This document shows positions 1 to 5,659 of a stretch of 8,306 nucleotides of DNA, in pieces. Source of the stretch: Myxococcales bacterium. GTDB lineage: Bacteria > Myxococcota_A > Polyangia > Polyangiales > Houyiibacteriaceae. Numbering within the stretch: position 1 is the stretch's first letter; each line of letters begins with the position of its first letter. A program made the translations under genes and the position numbers. The DNA is taken from assembly GCA_020354595.1 (NCBI GenBank), contig CP070650.1, positions 420,382-428,687 on the forward strand. Direction: 5' to 3'. The notes beneath the pieces are model-generated. The model did not search any database, was not told where the DNA came from, and worked only from the letters and a program-made list of their open reading frames with translations.

Positions 1-2
1 AA

Positions 3-449
3 CGAGCGCGTGAGACGGGCAACGAAATACGCTTCCAGGTCTCGCACGTCTTGATTCCGGTCGAAGAAAGCGCATCGGCGACCGAGGTCTCGGCGGTGAG
101 GCAACGAGCGGATGCAATTCGAGGGGAGCTCACCCCCGAAAACTTTGGCGCGCGAGCGGAAGAGCTCGGAGGCGGCGAGCTTGGTTGGATTTCGCCGAGC
201 GACCTGCCCGAAGAGCTACGGCAGGCTATCGGCCGACTGCGAGCGGGAGAGATCAGCACCCCGATTCGGGGCCGCGCAGGTTTTCACATCTTTTACGTAC
301 GGGATCGCCAAGTCGGCTCGGACTTTCCGTCGTACGACGAAATGAAACAAGAGCTCTATCGAGAGATGCTCGATGCGGCGATGACTCGACAGGAGAAGGT
401 CTTTCTCGAAGAGATGCGTCGTAAGGCGGTCATCAACCGCATGCTCTAG
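3..449 (+). CDS. SurA-like parvulin peptidyl-prolyl isomerase/chaperone, C-terminal part (5' end outside window)
   Basis: This is the last ~148 codons of a parvulin-family (rotamase) protein. Such proteins catalyse cis-trans isomerisation of prolyl bonds and, in SurA-type members, escort unfolded outer-membrane proteins through the periplasm. The reading frame is already open at base 3, so the true start lies outside the window; a TTG at 51 falls inside the conserved first strand and is not the start. Visible landmarks are the opening strand FQVSHVLIPV, the core GGELGWISPSDLP followed by LRAGEISTPI, and the closing strand GFHIFYVRDR. A charged helical tail ending RRKAVINRML follows, as in SurA C-termini. 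The loop normally found between the helix (here FGARAEELG) and GGELGW is about six residues shorter than usual. The enoyl-CoA hydratase gene starts 27 bases downstream on the same strand. Family assignment is firm; whether it is SurA or another periplasmic parvulin such as PpiD or PrsA is open. Confidence 0.85.
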   Translation, partial: RARETGNEIRFQVSHVLIPVEESASATEVSAVRQRADAIRGELTPENFGARAEELGGGELGWISPSDLPEELRQAIGRLRAGEISTPIRGRAGFHIFYVRDRQVGSDFPSYDEMKQELYREMLDAAMTRQEKVFLEEMRRKAVINRML

Positions 450-476
450 TCTGCTGTTTGCTGCTAGGCTCGCGCG

Positions 477-1259
477 ATGACCGGTGAAGTCAGAATCGAG
501 CGCGACGGCCCGATCGCACGACTCGTATTCGACCACGAACAGCGTCGCAACGCGATCACGGGCGACATGTGGGAAGCAATCCCAGACGCGGTGGTGGAGC
601 TGGAGGCCGACCCGGAAGTGCGGGTGGTCGTGATGCGCGGCGCGGGGTCGGAGGCGTTTGTGTCGGGTGCAGACATCTCGGAGTTCGAGCAGACGCGCAC
701 CGGCAATGCGGGGCGCGAGTACGACGCGATGACGGCCCGCGCATTCGCCGCGCTTCAGTCGCTCGCAAAGCCCCTCATCGCGTCGATCCACGGGTTCTGC
801 ATCGGCGGGGGAGCCGCCATCGCACTCACGGCTGACTTGCGCTACGCGGCCGACGACGCGCGCTTCGCCGTCCCTCCTGCCCGCTTGGGCCTCGGCTACC
901 ACACGGCTGGGATTCGGGCCTTGATCCGCGTCGTGGGTTTCTCCGAAACCGCCGACCTCCTGTTCACCGCTCGCCGCGTTCCTGCAGACGAGGCCCGCCA
1001 CATAGGCTTGGTCAACGAGGTCTTCGCCAAAGACGTATTGGACGAGGCGGTCGACCACGTCGCCCACACCATCGCCGACAACGCCCCTCTCACGATCCGG
1101 AGCGCGAAGATCACTCTGCAAGAGCTCGCCAAGCTCGAAACCGAACGCAACATCGACCGTGTCAACGAGTCGATCGAGCGCTGCTACCAGAGCGAGGACT
1201 TCAAGGAGGGAGTGCGGGCGTTTCTGGAAAAAAGAAAGCCCCGGTTTCAGGGGGGGTGA
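477..1259 (+). CDS. Enoyl-CoA hydratase/isomerase family protein lacking both canonical catalytic glutamates
   Basis: A 260-residue crotonase-fold protein, the normal length for this family, which acts on acyl-CoA thioesters in the cytoplasm. The CoA/oxyanion-hole elements are clear: SGADISEF at 63-70 and [13 protein letters not shown] at 105-117. The C-terminal helical part ends [14 protein letters not shown], typical of hydratases. In the standard alignment the two catalytic glutamates of mitochondrial enoyl-CoA hydratase sit in GGGCELA and FGQPEILLG. Here the matching residues are A114 (GGGAAIA) and P134 (FAVPPARLG), so ordinary hydration of 2-enoyl-CoA is doubtful. An ARLGLGY-type motif at 135-141 resembles a recognisable ECH subfamily, so the loss looks lineage-specific rather than random decay. 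The ATG at 477 fits the family N-terminus, though no clear Shine-Dalgarno sequence precedes it. The gene probably shares a transcript with its neighbours. The exact reaction cannot be told from the sequence. Confidence 0.93.
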   Translation: MTGEVRIERDGPIARLVFDHEQRRNAITGDMWEAIPDAVVELEADPEVRVVVMRGAGSEAFVSGADISEFEQTRTGNAGREYDAMTARAFAALQSLAKPLIASIHGFCIGGGAAIALTADLRYAADDARFAVPPARLGLGYHTAGIRALIRVVGFSETADLLFTARRVPADEARHIGLVNEVFAKDVLDEAVDHVAHTIADNAPLTIRSAKITLQELAKLETERNIDRVNESIERCYQSEDFKEGVRAFLEKRKPRFQGG

Positions 1260-1262
1260 CAC

Positions 1263-1346
1263 TGACGCTGGCGCCGACACTGACGCTGACGCTGGCACTG
1301 GCACTGGCGCTGGCGCTGGCGCTGACGCTGGCGCTGCGACTGGCGC
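1263..1346 (+). repeat. Hexanucleotide tandem repeat, consensus TGRCRC, about 14 units
   Basis: Fourteen consecutive hexamers follow the pattern TGACGC, TGGCGC or TGGCAC. Three are exact TGGCGC units in a row (1305-1322) and two are TGGCAC (1293-1304). Two diverged units, CGACAC and TGCGAC, interrupt the array. It begins just after the stop codon of the hydratase gene and ends about 30 bases before the ATG of the oxidoreductase gene. In the oxidoreductase frame it reads as alternating Leu with Thr or Ala, and no stop occurs in that frame. Because the unit is six bases, gain or loss of units would not shift the frame. It looks like replication-slippage expansion, with point changes since. Confidence 0.9.
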
Positions 1347-1375
1347 CGAAACGGCCTCTGACCTACAAGAAAGCA

Positions 1376-2383
1376 ATGCTGAGCAACAAACCCACCGGCC
1401 TTCTCGCGTTCTGGCGCAATTACGACCGCAAGACCTACGTCAAAGCCGCTGTCCTCGCCGATCGACTGGGGTACGATTCGTTTTGGTTGCCCGAGGTGTG
1501 GGGCTATGAAGTGTTTTCGTTGCTCACCGAGATCGCGCTCAAGACCAAGCGCATCAAGATCGGAACCGGCATCATCAACGTGTTCAGCAGGTCTCCTGCG
1601 TTGATCGCAATGCAAGCTGCCACGATCGACGAAATCAGCGGCGGTCGGTTCATCCTCGGACTCGGCACCAGCGCAAAGCGAGTCATCGAGGGTCTTCACG
1701 GGCGAGACTTCGAGAAACCATTGACGCAGACCCGGGACGTCATTCGCGTAGTGCGCGCGATGCTCGAAGGCCGGCCTTTGAACGAAGCCGACACGAAGCT
1801 CCGGCAGTATCGTCCCTTCACGCTCGACTTCGAGCCGACTCGACGACGCATTCCGATTTACATCGCGGCCCTCAAGCAGAAGTCGATCACCAGCATCGGC
1901 GAGATGGCGGATGGCTGGATGCCGATCTTCTGGCCATACAATCGACTGGGCGACGGCCGCGCATGGATCGCGGAGGGCGCGGCCAAGGCGAGTCGCGACC
2001 CGAGCGAAATCGCGACCGCGCCTTTCACGACCGTGATCCCCATCCCAGGGCGGGGCGCCTCGGCCAAGGCCCGTGAGATCATCTCGTTCTACGTCGGCGG
2101 CATGGGTGAGTACTACAAAGAGCTGTTGAGCGGTTTTGGCTACGCCGACGAGTGCGACGAGATCGCGAAGCTCTACAGCGACAAGGCGACCCGGAAGATG
2201 GCGCCCGACGCGGTAACCGACGACATGATCGAGGCGCTGACGATCTCGGGAGACCCGATCTATTGTCGGCGCGAGATCGCTCGGCGTCGCGAGCTTGGGA
2301 TGGAGCAGCCGTTGATCAATCTCCCTCCCGGCATGCCTTGGCCGGGCCTTGCAGCATTCATCACGGCGCTCGCTCGCTCCTGA
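1376..2383 (+). CDS. LLM-class oxidoreductase (luciferase-like TIM barrel, probably F420-dependent)
   Basis: A 335-residue protein of the bacterial luciferase/F420-dependent reductase superfamily. These enzymes use reduced F420 or FMN to reduce or oxidise small organic substrates. Landmarks are the first barrel strand TGLLAF (7-12), [13 protein letters not shown] (28-40), [20 protein letters not shown] (61-80), [18 protein letters not shown] (82-99) and [23 protein letters not shown] (159-181). The GTGI, ISGGR and GLGTS elements are more like the F420/methylene-tetrahydromethanopterin reductase-like branch than classical luciferase. I chose the ATG at 1376 because it sits seven residues before strand one. 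The same frame is open back to a GTG at 1256, which overlaps the hydratase stop codon (GTGA), and that start would add 40 residues encoded mostly by the hexanucleotide repeat. A weak AAGAAAG precedes the ATG. Substrate unknown. A hairpin terminator lies about 200 bases past the stop. Confidence 0.9.
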   Translation: MLSNKPTGLLAFWRNYDRKTYVKAAVLADRLGYDSFWLPEVWGYEVFSLLTEIALKTKRIKIGTGIINVFSRSPALIAMQAATIDEISGGRFILGLGTSAKRVIEGLHGRDFEKPLTQTRDVIRVVRAMLEGRPLNEADTKLRQYRPFTLDFEPTRRRIPIYIAALKQKSITSIGEMADGWMPIFWPYNRLGDGRAWIAEGAAKASRDPSEIATAPFTTVIPIPGRGASAKAREIISFYVGGMGEYYKELLSGFGYADECDEIAKLYSDKATRKMAPDAVTDDMIEALTISGDPIYCRREIARRRELGMEQPLINLPPGMPWPGLAAFITALARS

Positions 2384-2440
2384 CGTCGCCCAAACATGAG
2401 GGTTGGTCACTTCGCCGTCACAAAATCGGCAGGAATGGGT

Positions 2441-2480
2441 GAACAATTACGTATGGAACGAGAACAATTACGTATGGAAC
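2441..2480. repeat. Two-copy tandem direct repeat, 19-bp units at 21-bp spacing
   Basis: The 19-base unit GAACAATTACGTATGGAAC occurs identically at 2441-2459 and 2462-2480, separated by GA. Each unit carries the palindrome TACGTA and is flanked by GAAC at both ends. A period of 21 bases is two helical turns, so a protein bound to each copy would sit on the same face of the DNA. It could be a protein-binding site or a simple duplication; the sequence does not decide. It lies 57 bases past the oxidoreductase stop codon and not upstream of any gene seen here. Confidence 0.9.
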
Positions 2481-2555
2481 ACCCTGCCCAAACGACGTAT
2501 TAAGTACGCACAGGGGCAAGCAAGACAGAGATCCAAATCGTGCGCTATGCCACTC

Positions 2556-2581
2556 GGCTCAGCCAAAACACGGGTTGAGCC
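2556..2581. repeat. Inverted repeat GGCTCA/TGAGCC adjoining the terminator
   Basis: GGCTCA at 2556-2561 pairs perfectly with TGAGCC at 2576-2581, and a partial CC/GG extension is possible inside. The right arm ends immediately before the strong hairpin at 2583, whose stem could extend with bases 2577-2579. The two structures could therefore form one after the other or compete slightly. No function is evident. Confidence 0.5.
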
Positions 2582-2582
2582 T

Positions 2583-2628
2583 CGACGCGGCCGGTCGGAA
2601 ACGGGCTGGCCGGCCGCGTCGCTCTTTT
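2583..2628 (+). terminator. Rho-independent terminator after the oxidoreductase gene
   Basis: A perfect 12-bp GC-rich stem, CGACGCGGCCGG at 2583-2594 and CCGGCCGCGTCG at 2610-2621, encloses a 15-base loop. It is followed on the plus strand by CTCTTTT, a short T-tract in the right place. It would end the plus-strand transcript running through the oxidoreductase gene. On the minus strand the nearest T-run (GTGTTTT) begins about 11 bases past the stem, so termination of the converging LuxR/ACAD transcript here is possible but less canonical. Confidence 0.75.
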
Positions 2629-2667
2629 AATGAGGCGTTTCGCAAGCCGAGAACCCCTTCGACTGTG

Positions 2668-3063
2668 TCAGTCCTCAGGCGGGCCTTCGGCCATGATGGC
2701 GATGAGCTCGGCCTGCGAATTGACGCCGGCTTTTTGAAAAATCGTGCCGAGCTGTGTCGTGACCGTGCGAAGCGAGGCGCCTCTTTGCTCCGCAATTTCC
2801 TTCGCCGTGAGCCCTTGAAGGACGAGCTCGATGATCTCGTGCTCGGCGGCCGTCGTGCCCTCGGGGTATTGGAGCTTGGGGAGTGGAACGCTGAGGACGA
2901 TGATGTCCTCGCCCCCGACGCGCATGCGACTGACCCGCGGGCCGTCGTCCGTGCGGTCAGGCTCGACCGGAGAGTCGGAGGTCTCGGTTCGATCCCCACC
3001 GTCCTTCGGATCAGACGTCGCCACTGCGTCAAGACAGTAACCACCGTCCCCATTCTTGGTCAA
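2668..3063 (-). CDS. Small LuxR-type helix-turn-helix regulator without receiver domain
   Basis: A 131-residue protein whose C-terminal half (about 70-125) is a LuxR/GerE DNA-binding domain. The pattern TAAEHEIIELVLQGLTAKEIAEQ, then SLRTVTTQLGTIFQKAGVNSQAEL, matches the consensus LTxxExxVLxLxxxGxxNKEIA...TVKxHLxxIFxKLGVxSRxEL. There is no receiver, PAS or autoinducer domain. The first ~46 residues are hydrophilic, Asp/Gly-rich and probably disordered, followed by IIVLSVPLP (54-62), which may form a strand packing on the HTH domain. Stand-alone regulators of this size are, to my knowledge, common in large myxobacterial genomes. The reading frame is limited upstream by a TGA at 3091-3093, so the start is most likely TTG at 3063; an internal ATG (residue 47) would give an 85-residue form. 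It lies 27 bases downstream of the acyl-CoA dehydrogenase gene and is probably co-transcribed with it. Its target is unknown. Confidence 0.85.
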   Translation of the reverse strand: MTKNGDGGYCLDAVATSDPKDGGDRTETSDSPVEPDRTDDGPRVSRMRVGGEDIIVLSVPLPKLQYPEGTTAAEHEIIELVLQGLTAKEIAEQRGASLRTVTTQLGTIFQKAGVNSQAELIAIMAEGPPED

Positions 3064-3090
3064 GCGATCAACCGGTTTGGCCCGAAATGC

Positions 3091-4233
3091 TCATAGTCCC
3101 ATCTGTTTCGCGATGATGACTTTCATGATTTCACTCGTGCCGGCGTAAATCCGTTGGACGCGTGCGTCCACGTATGCGCGGCTGATCGGATACTCGAGCA
3201 TGTAGCCGTAGCCGCCATAGAGCTGCAAACAGGCATCGACGACACGGTTCTGCATCTCCGTCTGCCAGAGCTTGGCCATGGAGCACTCCTTGACGAGGTA
3301 CTTGCCCGCGACGTGCTCCGAGACGAGCTTGTCCAAGAACGCGCGTCCGACCTCGATCTCCGTGGCGCACTGAGCCAGCGTGAACTGGGTGTTCTGAAAC
3401 TTCGAGATCGACCGCCCGAACGCCTTGCGCTCCCGGGTGTAGTCGATGGCGTCCTCGAGCACCTTTTCCGTGCTGGCCTGGGACATGATCGCCACACAAA
3501 GGCGCTCCTGTTGAAGCTTCTGCATGAGCATCATGAACCCAGCCCCCTCCTGACCGAGGATGTTTTCGGCGGGCACACGACACTCGTCGAATGCAAGCTC
3601 GGCGGTGTCCTGGCTCTCCATGCCCATCTTCTCGAGCTTCCGGCTTCGGATGAAGCCCGGTCGATCTCCTTCGACGAGAAATAGAGAAACACTCCGGTGC
3701 GGGTCGTCGGAGTTCTCGGTGCGCGCGGCGACGATGACGAGATCGCAGCTCATGCCGTTGGAGATGAACGTCTTGGCACCGTTGATGACGTAATCATCTC
3801 CGTCGCGCTTCGCCGTCGTTGCGATGCCCGCCAAATCCGAGCCGGTGCCGGGCTCGGTCATCGCGATCGCGGTGATCGTTTCGCCGCTCGCGCATCGAGG
3901 AAGCCACTTGGCCTTTTGCTCCGGGCTACCGAACGAGTGAATGTAGGGAACGATGATGTCGGAGTGCAGGCTCGCCGCCCAGCCGGACTCGTAAGCTCGG
4001 GAAAGCTCCTCCATCACGATCGTCGAATGAAGGAAGTCGCCGCCGGCGCCTCCGTACTCCTCCTCCATCCAAGGGCACAAGAACCCCGAGGCACCCGCCT
4101 CGAGCCAGATCTCGCGGTCGACGACGCCCTGCTCGCGCCACTTCGGCTGCTTCGGCACGACCCGCGTTTCCACGAACTTGCGAAAGTTGCTGCGGAAGAT
4201 CTCGTGCTCTTCGGAAAAAAGGCTTCGCTCCAT
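3091..4233 (-). CDS. Acyl-CoA dehydrogenase, long-chain (LCAD)/isovaleryl-type active site
   Basis: A 380-residue flavoenzyme of normal family length that would oxidise a saturated acyl-CoA to the 2-enoyl-CoA, passing electrons to an electron-transfer flavoprotein. Signature 1, AMTEPGTGSDLAGIATTA (124-141), and the C-terminal signature around LQLYGGYGYMLEYPISRAYV (337-354) are intact. TRERKAFGRSISKFQ (266-280) carries the FAD-contacting arginine/phenylalanine segment. The medium-chain-type base would be at residue 364, but that is alanine (IYAGTSEIMK). Instead E243 in LQQERL aligns with the catalytic glutamate of mammalian LCAD and isovaleryl-CoA dehydrogenase. The tail YAGTSEIMKVIIAKQ also matches LCAD best. 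A GAGGGAG ribosome site lies four bases before the ATG at 4233. The LuxR-type gene follows after 27 bases, and a palindromic site lies just upstream. Exact chain length or branched substrate cannot be told from the sequence. Confidence 0.95.
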   Translation of the reverse strand: MERSLFSEEHEIFRSNFRKFVETRVVPKQPKWREQGVVDREIWLEAGASGFLCPWMEEEYGGAGGDFLHSTIVMEELSRAYESGWAASLHSDIIVPYIHSFGSPEQKAKWLPRCASGETITAIAMTEPGTGSDLAGIATTAKRDGDDYVINGAKTFISNGMSCDLVIVAARTENSDDPHRSVSLFLVEGDRPGFIRSRKLEKMGMESQDTAELAFDECRVPAENILGQEGAGFMMLMQKLQQERLCVAIMSQASTEKVLEDAIDYTRERKAFGRSISKFQNTQFTLAQCATEIEVGRAFLDKLVSEHVAGKYLVKECSMAKLWQTEMQNRVVDACLQLYGGYGYMLEYPISRAYVDARVQRIYAGTSEIMKVIIAKQMGL

Positions 4234-4237
4234 GATG

Positions 4238-4244
4238 CTCCCTC
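4238..4244 (-). promoter_or_regulatory. Ribosome binding site of the acyl-CoA dehydrogenase gene
   Basis: On the minus strand the sequence reads GAGGGAG, four bases before the ATG at 4233. It is the clearest Shine-Dalgarno sequence among the starts in this window, and it fixes the start codon of the dehydrogenase. Confidence 0.75.
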
Positions 4245-4247
4245 GAC

Positions 4248-4261
4248 TGAACGGCCATTCA
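4248..4261. promoter_or_regulatory. Palindromic candidate operator upstream of the acyl-CoA dehydrogenase gene
   Basis: TGAACGGCCATTCA is a 14-base inverted repeat with one symmetric mismatch pair: TGAA and TTCA arms around a GGCC centre. It starts 15 bases upstream of the dehydrogenase ATG, between its ribosome site and the bulk of the 112-base divergent gap. Sites of this general form (TGAAC...GTTCA or TGAAT...ATTCA) are used by TetR-family repressors of fatty-acid degradation genes such as FadR of Bacillus or Thermus. A weak promoter-like pair on the minus strand (TTGCTG, 16 bases, GTAAAT ending at 4262) would start transcription within the palindrome, which would suit repression. No TetR gene is visible in the window. 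This is a suggestion from symmetry and position only. Confidence 0.4.
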
Positions 4262-4345
4262 TTTACTCGAACGCAGGGTGCTCAGCAAGCAGGACCGCCG
4301 CCGTGGCCTTGCCCAACCGCGCCGCCGTATCTATGGTCCGCCGCG

Positions 4346-5659
4346 ATGCGCCGCCGACCGGCTCGCTTTTCTCTCCTCCTTGCCTTGTTCGCGGCGATTC
4401 CCGCCACGGCCTGGGCGAGCGGCGGAGAACACGGACTCAATTACGACGTCTGGTTGATCCTCGCGGGGATGATCCTCGCGGCGAAGGTGGGTGGCGAGGT
4501 CGCAGTGCGCCTGAATCAGCCCGCCGTGCTTGGCGAGCTCTGCGTCGGCATCGTGCTCGGGAACCTCTACCTGTTCGGCATCCACACATTTGATGGGGCC
4601 GCCGAGCTGGTCCCGGTCGAGTTCCTCGCGGAGCTCGGCGTCGTGTTGCTGTTGTTCGAGGTCGGCCTCGAGTCGACGCTCACCGAAATGAGGGCGGTGG
4701 CGCCGACGTCTGGGCTGGTCGCGATCATCGGCGTGGTTGCGCCGATGCTCCTCGGCTACGGCACGAGCGCCTGGCTGATCCCCGCGGCCCCCTTCTCGCT
4801 TCATCTCTTCATCGGCGCCACGCTCTGCGCCACCAGTGTGGGTATCACCGCGCGCGTGTTGAAGGACCTCGACGCGATGGCCAGGCCCGAGACGCGCGTC
4901 ATCCTCGGCGCCGCCGTCATCGACGACGTGCTCGGCTTGATCGTGCTCGCAGTGGTTGCGAGCATCGCCGAGTTCGGCGCGGTTCCGGGCCCGATCGACC
5001 TTTCCAGAATCATCGGCCTCGCAGCGGGCTTCCTGGTCGGCGCGCTCCTTCTCGGTGCGTACGTGATGCCCGGGGTGTTCCGGGTAGCGTCCAAGCTGCG
5101 CACACCAGACGTCTTGGCCGCGGTCGCCATTGGCCTTTGTCTCTTGCTCGCCGGCGTGTCCGGGGCCGCCGGCCTCGCACCAATCGTCGGCGCGTTCGCG
5201 GCCGGCTTGATTCTCGACGAGGTCCACGTGAGGCCATTCGGCCGCAAGTCCGCCCACGATCTCACCGAGATCATCGGCCCCATCGTCGCGGTGATGGCGC
5301 CGATCTTCTTCGTTCGCACCGGCATGATGGTCCAGCTCGGCGGCATCGGCACCGAGCCCCTAATCCTCGCAGGCGCGCTGACGGTGGTCGCGATCGTCGG
5401 GAAGCTCGTCTCGGGCGTCGGTGTGCGGGGCAACACCGCAGACAAGCTCACGGTCGGGATCGGCATGGTCCCACGCGGCGAGGTCGGATTGATCTTCGCG
5501 AACGTCGGCGCTGGCATCAAGTACGAGGGTAAGCCTCTCATCGCGGCCGGTGTCTATGCCGCAATCGTGCTCATGGTCATGGCCAGCACTGTCGTGACGC
5601 CGCCCTGGTTGGCCCAGCGCATTCGGCAGGTGGTGGGCAAGCAACCCGATGTCGCTTGA
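4346..5659 (+). CDS. Cation:proton antiporter (CPA2/NapA-Kef type), membrane domain only
   Basis: A 437-residue inner-membrane Na+(K+)/H+ exchanger of the PF00999 type, which exchanges monovalent cations for protons to control internal pH and ions. The N-terminus MRRRPARF plus a hydrophobic stretch to AWA-SGG (about 23-25) looks like a signal peptide or first signal-anchor. About 13 hydrophobic segments follow, from ~36 to ~418. Family motifs are RLNQPAVLGELCVGIVLGN (55-73), LFEVGLES (103-110), ATSVGITARVLKDL (162-175), the ion-binding DD pair at 193-194 in AAVIDDVLGLI, and GMVPRGEVGLI (373-383). K353 in the penultimate region may be the conserved lysine of NapA-like proteins. The protein stops after the membrane domain, with no RCK/TrkA-N nucleotide-sensing domain as in KefB/KefC. 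I chose ATG 4346 because it begins the signal peptide; the frame is open to 4178, but that would overlap the divergent dehydrogenase gene. No clear ribosome site is seen. Its 3' end overlaps mfd by 11 bases. Confidence 0.92.
   Translation: MRRRPARFSLLLALFAAIPATAWASGGEHGLNYDVWLILAGMILAAKVGGEVAVRLNQPAVLGELCVGIVLGNLYLFGIHTFDGAAELVPVEFLAELGVVLLLFEVGLESTLTEMRAVAPTSGLVAIIGVVAPMLLGYGTSAWLIPAAPFSLHLFIGATLCATSVGITARVLKDLDAMARPETRVILGAAVIDDVLGLIVLAVVASIAEFGAVPGPIDLSRIIGLAAGFLVGALLLGAYVMPGVFRVASKLRTPDVLAAVAIGLCLLLAGVSGAAGLAPIVGAFAAGLILDEVHVRPFGRKSAHDLTEIIGPIVAVMAPIFFVRTGMMVQLGGIGTEPLILAGALTVVAIVGKLVSGVGVRGNTADKLTVGIGMVPRGEVGLIFANVGAGIKYEGKPLIAAGVYAAIVLMVMASTVVTPPWLAQRIRQVVGKQPDVA

Larger units (their letters stand above)
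2384..2582. other. Convergent intergenic region, no convincing gene
   Basis: This stretch, with the terminator hairpin that follows, separates the stop of the oxidoreductase gene from the stop of the minus-strand LuxR-type gene. It is visibly more AT-rich than its surroundings. It holds a two-copy 21-bp-period direct repeat, a short CGTA-TTAAG-TACG inverted repeat (2496-2508) and a GGCTCA/TGAGCC inverted repeat (2556-2581). A 75-codon open frame from a TTG at 2403 to 2630 crosses it, but it has no ribosome site, no recognisable product and runs through the terminator hairpin, so I do not call it a gene. Confidence 0.7.

Noticed and set aside
1263..1346. CRISPR-like or phase-variation frameshift repeat
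   Set aside because: The units are only six bases and contiguous, without spacers, so it is not CRISPR. A six-base unit cannot switch a reading frame by slippage.
216..1376. Long open frame on the minus strand across the hydratase gene (386 codons)
   Set aside because: It is antisense to a clear crotonase-family gene; its product is Arg/Asp/Val-rich without recognisable motifs, and its first part is only the reverse reading of the hexanucleotide repeat (Pro-Ala/Ala-Ser runs).
1247..2446. Long open frame on the minus strand across the oxidoreductase gene (399 codons)
   Set aside because: It is antisense to a recognisable LLM-class protein; it ends in a Gln/Arg run made by the reverse-read repeat and has no family signature. 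GC-rich codon use readily keeps this antisense frame open.
2403..2630. Small open frame (75 codons, TTG start) across the 21-bp repeat, with a repeated NNYVWN peptide
   Set aside because: There is no ribosome site or recognisable product, and the frame runs through the terminator hairpin with its stop just after it. The peptide repeat is explained by the DNA repeat having a period divisible by three.
2575..3096. Plus-strand open frame opposite the LuxR-type gene (173 codons)
   Set aside because: The opposite strand encodes a clear LuxR/GerE HTH domain; this frame is basic, low in pattern and overlaps the terminator hairpin at its start.
4178..4345. Possible 56-residue upstream extension of the antiporter
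   Set aside because: It would overlap the start of the divergent dehydrogenase gene and place a non-family, polar stretch before a convincing signal peptide that begins at ATG 4346.
4331..5541. Minus-strand open frames opposite the antiporter gene
   Set aside because: They are reverse readings of a membrane protein gene and are rich in Glu, Asp, His and Arg; no motifs, and the plus-strand protein has all CPA2 signatures.
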